A stretch of DNA of 64,000 bases, from NCBI GenBank assembly GCA_024710355.1, contig JANJUX010000007.1:124001-188000 (forward strand), given 5' to 3'. A program made the translations under genes and the position numbers. The notes below the pieces were generated by a model. It made no database searches. It worked only from the letters and a program-made list of their open reading frames with translations, and had not been told where the DNA came from. The DNA comes from Candidatus Rifleibacteriota bacterium. GTDB taxonomy: Bacteria > Muiribacteriota > Ozemobacteria > Ozemobacterales > Ozemobacteraceae. Within the stretch, counting starts at the first letter, position 1. Each line of letters opens with the position of its first letter. Positions 44,455 to 52,172 of the stretch are shown here, piece after piece.

Positions 44455-44758
44455 TATAAGTTCTTTGAAAATCGAAAAAGCGTTTTCCGGGTCGTCTAAA
44501 GTATTACCGTACTTTGTTACTCCACAGTTAATGCACGGCTACTACATGGTCACATTCTATGCTACAGCACTAATGATCCTCTTTCCACATCAGCTCAACA
44601 CACCTGATCCCTCCTAAAACCGCAGCATAATCGAAGAACGGTCGCCGCATGACCCGGAAAGCTTTTTATAATTTTGTCATCTCCCCGATGACTCAAGTAT
44701 CCTCTCAAAAGATCCTCTCACTTTGTCCCCGGCATTTTAAACCGGGGAACTTTTTTTT
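44455..44758 (+). ncRNA. Putative sigma-54-dependent small RNA with UCCUC motifs
   Basis: About 300 nt from the predicted start to a strong terminator. No ORF with a ribosome binding site. It carries several pyrimidine runs complementary to Shine-Dalgarno sequences: TCCTCT near 44578, CCCTCC near 44609, and the repeated ATCCTCTCA at 44699-44707 and 44712-44720. The logic resembles Vibrio Qrr RNAs, which are also sigma-54-driven and mask ribosome binding sites; no sequence homology is claimed. The 5' end and exact start are inferred from the promoter position. Alternatively a short leader of an unrecognised small gene. Confidence 0.6.
44726..44758 (+). terminator. Rho-independent terminator of the small RNA
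   Basis: TCCCCGG/CCGGGGA stem with a 9-base loop, then eight T after AAC. It lies about 270 bp downstream of the predicted start, with no gene between. Confidence 0.88.
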
Positions 44759-44991
44759 AGCCCGTTTTGTTTTTCATTTTTTTTATGATGATCAGATGTT
44801 TGAAACGGCAAAACGCCAGAAACGGCAGGTTGTTGAATCTCAAATCAACTGACCCGCAGGCTCCGGTTATTTATTCGTCGTAATAATCAAAACTGATTTT
44901 ACCGCCTGCATCCGCATTTACCGGTGTTGATCGGTTGCCGAAAATATAAATGCTGCCCATATGCCCGACAGGCTGAGCGTGCATAAATCAT

Positions 44992-45477
44992 TTATTCCTG
45001 GTCAGTTCTGCTGGCATTAAAGATTTTCTCTACGGGTGCTTCAGCTGGATCAACGATTTTAACGACTTTCATGGTCAGGCGGCTGGCATGTTTTGATCTT
45101 GAAAATATGGCCAGAAGAGCGAAAGCTGCACCCATCCCTAAAAACCCGCAGATTACTCTGAATGAGTCGCTCAGGGCGTATCCCAGATATGCGCTGAGAG
45201 TCGGTGCTAAAAACAGTCCTGCAAAAAAATCCGCCATCGGAAAACCGAAAACCAGCAGGGCTGCAATACTGCCTTCGCCAGGGTTAAGGTCTAAGACCAC
45301 CTCATCACCGGGTTTGACGAAAAAACTGCCTTTGATGGCCTTGATTGCTTTCATGCCGGGTTTTCCATCGCCGGCCAGCCCTGAACATGCGTGGCAGCCT
45401 TTACATTCAGCCTTTGGAACTACTTCTACGGTTACGGTAAGTTCTTCTACTGTGGTTACTTTTCCCTGAAGGCTCAT
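44992..45477 (-). CDS. RseC/MucC-like membrane protein
   Basis: 161 residues. MSLQGKVTTVEELTVTVEV with the Cys pattern CKGCHACSGLAG (residues about 25-36), then two membrane segments (about 70-90, 95-120) and a cytoplasmic tail, as in RseC (SoxR-reducing system) proteins, which are commonly encoded beside Rnf genes. Possibly helps keep a redox-sensitive factor reduced. RBS CAGGAA is upstream. It lies on the same strand as, but 1.3 kb from, the rnf operon, separated by two genes. Confidence 0.75.
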   Translation of the reverse strand: MSLQGKVTTVEELTVTVEVVPKAECKGCHACSGLAGDGKPGMKAIKAIKGSFFVKPGDEVVLDLNPGEGSIAALLVFGFPMADFFAGLFLAPTLSAYLGYALSDSFRVICGFLGMGAAFALLAIFSRSKHASRLTMKVVKIVDPAEAPVEKIFNASRTDQE

Positions 45478-45539
45478 AAAAATATTCCTGGTATTCGATG
45501 TTATGGATAAGTCATGCGAAAATATTGTAACCTGTTTGT

Positions 45540-46136
45540 ATGAAAAGAAAAACCTTTAAACTTCTTCTTGTTTTGTTTCTGGGCTTTGCAAAAACAGACC
45601 TTCTGGCACAGTCGATGCAACTTTACGGCACCCCGATGGACAAATCTGTAAAAACAACCACAGCTGAGAGTAAAACCACTCAGACTTCCAGTAAAAACCC
45701 TGATTCAGGCGAAACCGTCAAGACAACCGTAAAAGAAGCAGGAACGACGGTTCAACAGGCTTCAGGGCCATACGTTCCGAATTATGATCCGTATATGGAT
45801 AACCACATGAGGGCGCCTGAAACCGACAAGCCGGTCGGACTCTTCGGTCTGCCGGTCAAGCAGGTCGAGGACATGCTGAAATACCAGGGTGCCAAGAATC
45901 ATTCGTATGCCTTTGGCAAATATAGCCGGCTGACGATGTCGGTATATCTGGTGACGATCTATTTTGACAAACAACGCAAAGTCGGCGGGTTTCTCATCGA
46001 GCCGCGGCATCCGTATAAAACCGTAGCACCCGGGGCCCGCGAATTCTTTCTCGACACCTTTCTGAAAGATGCCGACCCGTCGAAGTTCGCCATCAAAATG
46101 GCGAGCGATCGCCTCGAAGTAACTTACAATCCCTGA
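45540..46136 (+). CDS. Secreted protein of unknown function
   Basis: 198 residues with a signal peptide (1-23, KTDLLAQS), a Thr/Lys/Ser-rich stretch, and a C-terminal domain (VKQVEDMLKYQGAKNHSYA to YKTVAPGAREFFLDTFL). No family recognised. There is no Shine-Dalgarno sequence before the ATG at 45540; a TATTGT about 12 bases upstream may place the transcript start close to the ATG. Its 3' end overlaps the PlsY-like gene by 13 bp. Confidence 0.6.
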   Translation: MKRKTFKLLLVLFLGFAKTDLLAQSMQLYGTPMDKSVKTTTAESKTTQTSSKNPDSGETVKTTVKEAGTTVQQASGPYVPNYDPYMDNHMRAPETDKPVGLFGLPVKQVEDMLKYQGAKNHSYAFGKYSRLTMSVYLVTIYFDKQRKVGGFLIEPRHPYKTVAPGAREFFLDTFLKDADPSKFAIKMASDRLEVTYNP

Positions 46137-46816
46137 GCTTTGTCTTCGGTTGATGACTCGGGGGTGTCATGCGCTGTTGCCTGCGGCAGCGGTGCAGCGG
46201 GAAAATTTGCCGGGCGGATGCCCACGTAGCTGAGCAGCTCATCACGGTGTTCCCACATTGTCCAGATCGACATGGTGGCAACCACATACAAATAGTTGAT
46301 TTCATCTGGCCGGATCGCCAGAACCCAGGCAATAGAAAGCAGCGGCATGGCTCCGGCGGCACTCAGCGCCCCCGGTTTGCTTGACAGGCCCCAGAAGGCC
46401 AGCCAGAAACCAAGCAGCGAGGCAAAAACCGCAGGTACCGGCAGCAGGGTGATCATGACGCCGAAGGTTGGTGCAAGACCGCGCCCCCCCTTGAAGCCGA
46501 GAAACAGACTGTTGCAATGGCCGAATACAGTCAGAAAGCCGCCAAGGCTGACCGGCCACCAGTATTGATAAGGATTTTCACCAAGAAAATAAATTGCCAG
46601 CGGGAAAACCGTGATAAAGCCTTTGAAGCCATCGAGCAGACAGATCAGAATGCCGGTCGGGATTCCGAGTGTGTCGAACATCTCGCCGGGTGGACGGGTA
46701 TTACGGCTTCCAGGCAGCAGCAGGGTTTTTCCGGTTTTGAGGCGTGCTACGGCTTCGCCGATTGGCAGACTGCCGATCAGAAAACAGGCGGCAAAATAAT
46801 ACAGAAGATGTTGCAT
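46124..46816 (-). CDS. PlsY-like glycerol-3-phosphate acyltransferase, divergent
   Basis: 230 residues, about five membrane segments. FGHCNSLFLGFKGGRGLAPT matches the PlsY GH...FKGGKG block that holds the acyl-phosphate and glycerol-phosphate contacts. The N-terminal motif normally written GSxNPGATN is GSRNTRPPGEMFDTLG here, altered in its core. So it may be a PlsY paralogue with altered substrate. It lies 11 bp downstream of rnfB and on the same strand. Confidence 0.75.
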   Translation of the reverse strand: MQHLLYYFAACFLIGSLPIGEAVARLKTGKTLLLPGSRNTRPPGEMFDTLGIPTGILICLLDGFKGFITVFPLAIYFLGENPYQYWWPVSLGGFLTVFGHCNSLFLGFKGGRGLAPTFGVMITLLPVPAVFASLLGFWLAFWGLSSKPGALSAAGAMPLLSIAWVLAIRPDEINYLYVVATMSIWTMWEHRDELLSYVGIRPANFPAAPLPQATAHDTPESSTEDKAQGL

Positions 46817-46827
46817 TTATTTTCCGG

Positions 46828-47844
46828 TCAGGCTTTATCGACCATGCTGATGCATTTTTTCGGACATTTTTCAGCGCAAAGACCACAACCGACGCATTTT
46901 TCGGAGATGATCGAATGCTTTTCCTTGGGAGTGCCACCATTTACGGCAGAGAACTTACACACTTTGTGGCAGATGGTGCACCCAATGCAGGCATCGTGGT
47001 CGATCAGAGCGACGCGGCCCTTGAACTGGGGTTTGTCTTCCATGATAATCGTCTTTTGCGGGCATTTGGCGACACAGGCGCCACAGCCGACACATTTTTC
47101 ATAGTCGATGTGTGCAAGATTGTTATCAACCTTGATTGCGTCGTAGGCGCAGACCTTGACGCACAGACCACAGCCGATGCAGCCGACTTTGCAGACTTTG
47201 CGGGTATCGGCACCCCTTTCCACAGAGTTGCATTTGACGTGAACGAATTTTTCTTTGTCGACAAGTTCGATGATCTGTTTCGGGCAGGCGAGAACACAGC
47301 GGCCGCAGGCGGTGCATTTGTCTTCGTCGACGATCGGCAGGTGCTGCGGTCCGATTTTTATGGCATCAAAAGGGCAGGCCGCGACACATGAGCCAAGACC
47401 CATGCAGCGGTGTGGGCATAGCCATGGACCGTTTTGCAGCAGCACTGCGGCCTGGCAGTTCGGAACGCCCATGTATTCGAATTTTTTGTATTCGGCGGTG
47501 TCGAGGCCATTGCATTTAATTAGAGCAGCTTTAACGACGGGCTTCTTAACTTCTTCGCCGGGTTTGCGCAAGCCCACGAGTTCTTCAATTTTGATGCGGT
47601 TCAGAGATGAGATAACCGGACAGGTGCTCACCGGCACGCCTTTGGTGACGATGGCTTCGGCCATGGCGGCACAGCCTGGGAAACCGCAGCCGCCACAGTT
47701 GGCTCCGGGCAGAAGTTCGAGGGTCTTTTCAATCTGGGGGTCGACCTTGACTTCGAATTTGACCGAGGCATAAGAGAGGATGGCTCCAAAAATGAAACCG
47801 AGCACGCCAAGAACGAGAACAGCTGATATGATCTGAGTAAGCAT
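46828..47844 (-). CDS. rnfB: Rnf electron transport complex subunit B
   Basis: 338 residues. One N-terminal membrane helix (about 8-27), then the Cys-rich GANCGGCGFPGC block holding the unusual cluster, and about six ferredoxin-type CxxCxxCxxxC groups (for example CTACGRCVLACP, CIGCGLCVKVC, CVGCGACVAKCP). RnfB receives electrons from ferredoxin. Proteobacterial RnfB has fewer clusters; extended multi-cluster forms occur in anaerobes. Last rnf gene; 11 bp gap from rnfA. Confidence 0.95.
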   Translation of the reverse strand: MLTQIISAVLVLGVLGFIFGAILSYASVKFEVKVDPQIEKTLELLPGANCGGCGFPGCAAMAEAIVTKGVPVSTCPVISSLNRIKIEELVGLRKPGEEVKKPVVKAALIKCNGLDTAEYKKFEYMGVPNCQAAVLLQNGPWLCPHRCMGLGSCVAACPFDAIKIGPQHLPIVDEDKCTACGRCVLACPKQIIELVDKEKFVHVKCNSVERGADTRKVCKVGCIGCGLCVKVCAYDAIKVDNNLAHIDYEKCVGCGACVAKCPQKTIIMEDKPQFKGRVALIDHDACIGCTICHKVCKFSAVNGGTPKEKHSIISEKCVGCGLCAEKCPKKCISMVDKA

Positions 47845-47855
47845 GGGTGAGTCCT

Positions 47856-48434
47856 TTATACCAGGCCGGAAAAGCCCATGAAGGCAGTTGCCAGCAGTCC
47901 GGCAGTGACGAAGGCGATCGGGGCGCCGCGCATCGCTTCAGGTATTTCTGAAACGTCGAGGCGTTCTCTGATGCCGGCCATGATGATCAGGGCAAAGAAG
48001 AAACCGAGCCCGCCGCCGAACGAGTTAACGGCGCTTTCCACGAGGCCGTAGTTTTTCTTGATGTTGAGAAGAGCGACCCCAAGAACCGCGCAGTTGGTGG
48101 TGATCAGCGGCAGAAAAACGCCCAGCGACTGATAGAGAGCCGGAGCGGTTTTGCGGATAACCATTTCGACGAACTGAACCAGAGAGGCGATTACCAGAAT
48201 GAAAGAGATTGTCTGCAGATATTCAAGCTGAAGGGGTATGAGCAGAAAAGCCTGAATGCTCCAGGTGGCGACCCCGGCCATGACCATGACAAAGGTAACA
48301 GCAAGGCCCATGCCAACGGCTGAGTCGATTTTGTTTGAAACACCGATGAATGGGCAGAGACCGAGAATCTGGTTGAGAACGAAGTTCTCGATAAAAATTG
48401 CAACGATGAAAATGCTGATGATGCTGGCACTCAT
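47856..48434 (-). CDS. rnfA: Rnf complex subunit A
   Basis: 192 residues, six membrane segments. Conserved Cys-bearing ILGLCPFIGVS and LITTNCAVLGVAL segments match RnfA/NqrE, which coordinate an iron site within the membrane. Start overlaps rnfE by 4 bp (ATGA). Part of rnfCDGEAB, a ferredoxin:NAD+ oxidoreductase that moves Na+ or H+. Confidence 0.97.
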   Translation of the reverse strand: MSASIISIFIVAIFIENFVLNQILGLCPFIGVSNKIDSAVGMGLAVTFVMVMAGVATWSIQAFLLIPLQLEYLQTISFILVIASLVQFVEMVIRKTAPALYQSLGVFLPLITTNCAVLGVALLNIKKNYGLVESAVNSFGGGLGFFFALIIMAGIRERLDVSEIPEAMRGAPIAFVTAGLLATAFMGFSGLV

Positions 48435-49030
48435 TTGGTGGCTCCTTTCGCTTCCATAAAGCGTTTAAGGGCAATCAGCAGGCCGAAAACCATGAAGCCG
48501 CCGGGGGCCATGATCATGATCAGGGCCGGGTCAGCCTTGAAGAAAGGAATCGGAAAGCCATAAAGTTTGCCTTCGCCGAGCAGTTCGCGAAAGAACGCCA
48601 GACAGGAAAGAGCGATGGTAAAGCCGATGCCCATGCCGATTGCATCGAGCAGCGAATCCATCGGGCCATTTTTGCTGGCATAAGCTTCAGCGCGACCGAG
48701 AATGATACAGTTTACGACGATCAGCGGAATGAAGATGCCGAGGCTGGCGGACAGAGCTGGTGAAAACGCGGCGATCAGCTTGTCGATCATGGTGACGAAA
48801 GTGGCGATGATCATGATGTAGACCGGAATGCGGATCTTGCCGGGCACCAGGTTGCGGATCAGCGAGATAAACACATTGCTGCCCATCAGAACGAAGGTGG
48901 CCGCAATACCCATGCCGAGAGCGTTGGTCATCGAGGAAGTTACTGCCAGGGTTGGGCAGATACCGAGCGAAATTACAAAGATCGGATTCTCTTTCCAGAT
49001 ACCTTTGGTTAATTCTGCGAGTCTGTTCAC
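48431..49030 (-). CDS. rnfE: Rnf complex subunit E
   Basis: 199 residues, six membrane segments; paralogous in fold to RnfA with SLGICPTLAVTSS and IVVNCIILGRAEA. It overlaps rnfG and rnfA by 4 bp each. Together with RnfA it forms the membrane iron site. Confidence 0.96.
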   Translation of the reverse strand: MNRLAELTKGIWKENPIFVISLGICPTLAVTSSMTNALGMGIAATFVLMGSNVFISLIRNLVPGKIRIPVYIMIIATFVTMIDKLIAAFSPALSASLGIFIPLIVVNCIILGRAEAYASKNGPMDSLLDAIGMGIGFTIALSCLAFFRELLGEGKLYGFPIPFFKADPALIMIMAPGGFMVFGLLIALKRFMEAKGATK

Positions 49031-49674
49031 TGGTTACCTCCTGTGATTGAGGTCTGCGAAGCAGTGTCTGCCGGAGTTGCTGGCAGGGGCAGGGCCTGTG
49101 GAATGGCCGTCAGTTGCGGCTGAACTTTTTTGAACAGGTCGAGCGCTTCGTTGACACCTTTGCAAAAAGCTCTTGAGCTGATGGTTGCGGCGGTAATGCC
49201 ATCAACATCGCCGCCATCTTTTTTAACGAGCAGTACCGGGGTGGCTTTTTCGGAGATCAGCTTCTTGAAAGGTTCGGCGAAAACCGGCTCTGAAAGCTTG
49301 GTGCCAAGCCCTGGTGTTTCTTTCTGGGCAAGGATTTTGTAGCCATTGATTTTGCCGGTTTTATCGATGCCGACGACCATTTCGATTGGGCCGGCGTAGC
49401 CTTTGGGGGCAACTTTTACCACGACTCCGGCGATTTCGCCGTTGCCGGTGAGGCCGGTCGAATACGAATAAGTCTGACTGGCAACGGTATCTGTAAACTG
49501 ACTTTCATTGAATTTTTCGGCATTCGGGAGCACTTCGCGGCGGGCGAGTTCTTCGGCTTTGCGCTGGTTTTCGAGAATCAGAGGGGCGGTGACGCTTTCG
49601 GTGTAAGCGAGCAGAACGCCGGCAACTGCTGCAATCACAAAGAGAAAAAGACCCATGTGCAGCATATCTTTCAT
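49027..49674 (-). CDS. rnfG: Rnf complex subunit G
   Basis: 215 residues: one N-terminal membrane helix (about 8-25) and an extracytoplasmic FMN-binding domain. GITAATISSRAFCKGV carries the Thr used for covalent FMN attachment (SGATxxS-type motif). Overlaps rnfD by 4 bp. An Ala/Pro-rich extension ends the protein. Confidence 0.94.
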   Translation of the reverse strand: MKDMLHMGLFLFVIAAVAGVLLAYTESVTAPLILENQRKAEELARREVLPNAEKFNESQFTDTVASQTYSYSTGLTGNGEIAGVVVKVAPKGYAGPIEMVVGIDKTGKINGYKILAQKETPGLGTKLSEPVFAEPFKKLISEKATPVLLVKKDGGDVDGITAATISSRAFCKGVNEALDLFKKVQPQLTAIPQALPLPATPADTASQTSITGGNQ

Positions 49675-50732
49675 GATACGGTCTCCTGAGAACTGGTTCC
49701 AAAGCGTTTTGGAATCATAAATTTGTCGATGAGAGGCACGAAGGCATTCATGATCAGAATCGAGTAGCAGACGCCTTCGGGGTAGCCGCCTTTGAGCCTT
49801 ATAAGCAGGGTTATGGCACCACAGCCGAAGCCGAACAGCAGGTGCCCCTTGTTGGTCATTGGTGAGGTGACCATGTCGGTAATCATGAAAAGCGCGCCAA
49901 TGATAAGGCCTCCGGTGAGCAGATGGAACAGAGCATAGTGTAGAGAGCCGCCAACAATGAAGGCGCCGGCGAAAACTGTTGCGATCATCGCAACCGGTCC
50001 GTGCCAGCTGATATGACCACGAATGAGCAGATAGATGCCGCCAATGATCAGCGCCAGTTTCGAGGTTTCGCCGAGCGAACCGGAAAAATTCACTCCGAGA
50101 AAAAGATCAGAAAAAGTGATCTGAAGCTTCTGCATGACGTAGCCGATCAGATTGCCGCCTTCGGCGGTTATTTTTTCCATCAGCTGGATATCGCGGGCGG
50201 TTTCTTTGAGCAGGCCGAGGGGAGTTGCCGTGGTTACCGCGTCGGCAATGCCATACTCCTGACCGGGTTTGAACCAGGTTGTCATATAAACCGGCCAGCT
50301 GGCGAGAAGAACGGCACGGGCCACATGCGCCGGGTTGAAAATGTTCTGGCCGAGGCCGCCATAGGCCTGCTTGCCAAGGGCGATTGCGACGAAGCCGCCA
50401 ACGAAGGCAACCCACAGGGGCAGAGCGGCCGGAACGCAGAAAGCGAGAAGAATGCCGGTTACGACTGCGCTGCCGTCAGACAGGGTTGAAGGCTTCTGCA
50501 GCAGAAATTTCTGAATCAGAAATTCGGCTGCAACCGCTCCGGCGACTGAAAAGCCGATAACGAGAGCGGCGCGCAGGCCAAAGTTATGGATAGCCATTAC
50601 CAGAGCCGGCAGCATGGCGAGGTTTACATCCCACATGACCCGGGCGGCCGAAAGGCCTGACTGGATATGCGGCGAGGTGGTTACCAGGAGTCTTGGAACG
50701 GAGGAGGTGGTTGCTGTGGATATTGCGTTCAT
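49671..50732 (-). CDS. rnfD: Rnf complex subunit D
   Basis: 353 residues, about eight membrane segments, NqrB/RnfD family. LSDGSAVVTGILLA and VTTATPLGLL match family segments, the latter carrying the Thr that binds FMN. It is 6 bp downstream of rnfC and overlaps rnfG. Confidence 0.95.
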   Translation of the reverse strand: MNAISTATTSSVPRLLVTTSPHIQSGLSAARVMWDVNLAMLPALVMAIHNFGLRAALVIGFSVAGAVAAEFLIQKFLLQKPSTLSDGSAVVTGILLAFCVPAALPLWVAFVGGFVAIALGKQAYGGLGQNIFNPAHVARAVLLASWPVYMTTWFKPGQEYGIADAVTTATPLGLLKETARDIQLMEKITAEGGNLIGYVMQKLQITFSDLFLGVNFSGSLGETSKLALIIGGIYLLIRGHISWHGPVAMIATVFAGAFIVGGSLHYALFHLLTGGLIIGALFMITDMVTSPMTNKGHLLFGFGCGAITLLIRLKGGYPEGVCYSILIMNAFVPLIDKFMIPKRFGTSSQETVS

Positions 50733-50738
50733 TCCAGC

Positions 50739-52076
50739 TTATCCTTTGCTTGTGGCTGATTTTTTGCGTTCAGCCATGACGTTTTTCTTGCCGAGTTTGA
50801 AGGTTTGCACCAGGGGCAGGCCGGCCGGGCAGGCATAGGCGCAGCAACCGCACTCGATGCAGTCGAGCATGCCGATCTGGTCGACCTTTTCCCATTTTTT
50901 GTGGTCGACGAGCTGCTTCATCTGCTGAGGCAGCAGACCCATAGGGCAGGCTCTGATACAACTGCCGCAACGCAGGCAGGCAGTTTGAACCGGAACTTTC
51001 GCCTGGGTTTCATCCCAGCAGAGGACGCCGCTGGTTCCCTTGATGATCGGAACATTGAGATCGAACAGGGCAAAACCCATCATCGGGCCGCCCATGATAA
51101 CTTTTTTAAGCGGGATGTCGGCTTTGAGGCCGCCGGCCATTTCGATGAAATCGCCAACTGGAGTGCCGATGCGGACCCGGTAGTTGCCGGGTTTTGCTGC
51201 ACAATTACCGGCAAGCGTGACGACGCGCTCCATCAGCGGCTTCTGCAGATTGACAGCGTCAGATATTGCTGCGGCAGAAGCGACATTCTGTACGACGACG
51301 CCGACATCCATCGGCAGTTTCCCTGAAGGGATTTCGCGGCCGAGGCAGGCATAAATCAGCTGTTTTTCGCCGCCCTGAGGGTATTTTACTTCAAGCGGCT
51401 GTACAGAAAGGTTTTTTTCATTTTTAAACTTTTCGGTGAACAGGGCGATGGCGTCGGGCTTGTTCATTTCGATGCCGACGATTCCCTTTTCAGAGTTGAG
51501 AACTTTCATGATCAGCCTGAGACCATTGATTATGCGGTCTGGTTCTTCAAGCATGAGGCGATGGTCGGCGGTGAGGGCCGGTTCACATTCGACGCCGTTG
51601 AGAATAACCGTGTCGATATGCTTGGTTTCTGGCGGGGAAAGCTTGACGTGAGTCGGAAAAGTCGCGCCGCCAAGGCCAACCACACCAGACTGCTGAATGC
51701 GCTTTTTAATTTCTTCTACGGGCAGGCCGAGACCGTCTTCTGCGGTATACACCGGCTCCTGTATGTCAGGGGAACGTTCGATTACAATCGCCGGGCTTGG
51801 AACCCCAAACGGATGCATAAAATTACCGGCGCCGATAACGGTGCCAGATATTGTGGCATGTACCGGAGCAGAAACAAAACCGCCTGGCTCAGCGATGCAC
51901 TGCCCACAAACAACTTTGTCAGTTATCTTCTGGGTTGGCCTGGCGGGTGCACCGATATGCTGAGAGACGTGTAGAACGACTTTGGATGGGATTGGCAGAT
52001 TGACTATGGCTTTATCTGCAGTGGCCTTTAAATCGGGCGGATGCAGGCCACCGGAAAAACTTCTGGGCTCAAGCAT
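50739..52076 (-). CDS. rnfC: Rnf complex subunit C
   Basis: 445 residues from the ATG at 52076 (AGGAG about 10 bases upstream); a start at 52100 is rejected. It has the NADH/FMN-binding region (GVVGLGGATFPTHVKL, the GxGGAxFP motif) and two [4Fe-4S] groups (CLRCGSCIRACP and CIECGCCAYACP). NADH-oxidising peripheral subunit and first gene of rnfCDGEAB. Confidence 0.95.
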   Translation of the reverse strand: MLEPRSFSGGLHPPDLKATADKAIVNLPIPSKVVLHVSQHIGAPARPTQKITDKVVCGQCIAEPGGFVSAPVHATISGTVIGAGNFMHPFGVPSPAIVIERSPDIQEPVYTAEDGLGLPVEEIKKRIQQSGVVGLGGATFPTHVKLSPPETKHIDTVILNGVECEPALTADHRLMLEEPDRIINGLRLIMKVLNSEKGIVGIEMNKPDAIALFTEKFKNEKNLSVQPLEVKYPQGGEKQLIYACLGREIPSGKLPMDVGVVVQNVASAAAISDAVNLQKPLMERVVTLAGNCAAKPGNYRVRIGTPVGDFIEMAGGLKADIPLKKVIMGGPMMGFALFDLNVPIIKGTSGVLCWDETQAKVPVQTACLRCGSCIRACPMGLLPQQMKQLVDHKKWEKVDQIGMLDCIECGCCAYACPAGLPLVQTFKLGKKNVMAERKKSATSKG

Positions 52077-52124
52077 GATGCAACATCTCCTGCGAAACAA
52101 TGAACTCCAATCTTGAAACGTGCT

Positions 52125-52153
52125 ACACTAACACATTAAGGCCGAGTTTTCAA
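52125..52153 (-). promoter_or_regulatory. Candidate sigma-70 promoter for the rnf operon
   Basis: Minus-strand TTGAAA, 17-bp spacer, TAGTGT; the -10 ends 48 bases before the ATG of rnfC at 52076. The elements are moderate matches. Confidence 0.5.
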
Positions 52154-52172
52154 TGTTTCCGGAGCGCTGATT

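Noticed and set aside
44372..44617. Plus-strand 81-codon ORF across the sigma-54 promoter
   Set aside because: It begins upstream of the promoter, has no ribosome site and no protein-like pattern.
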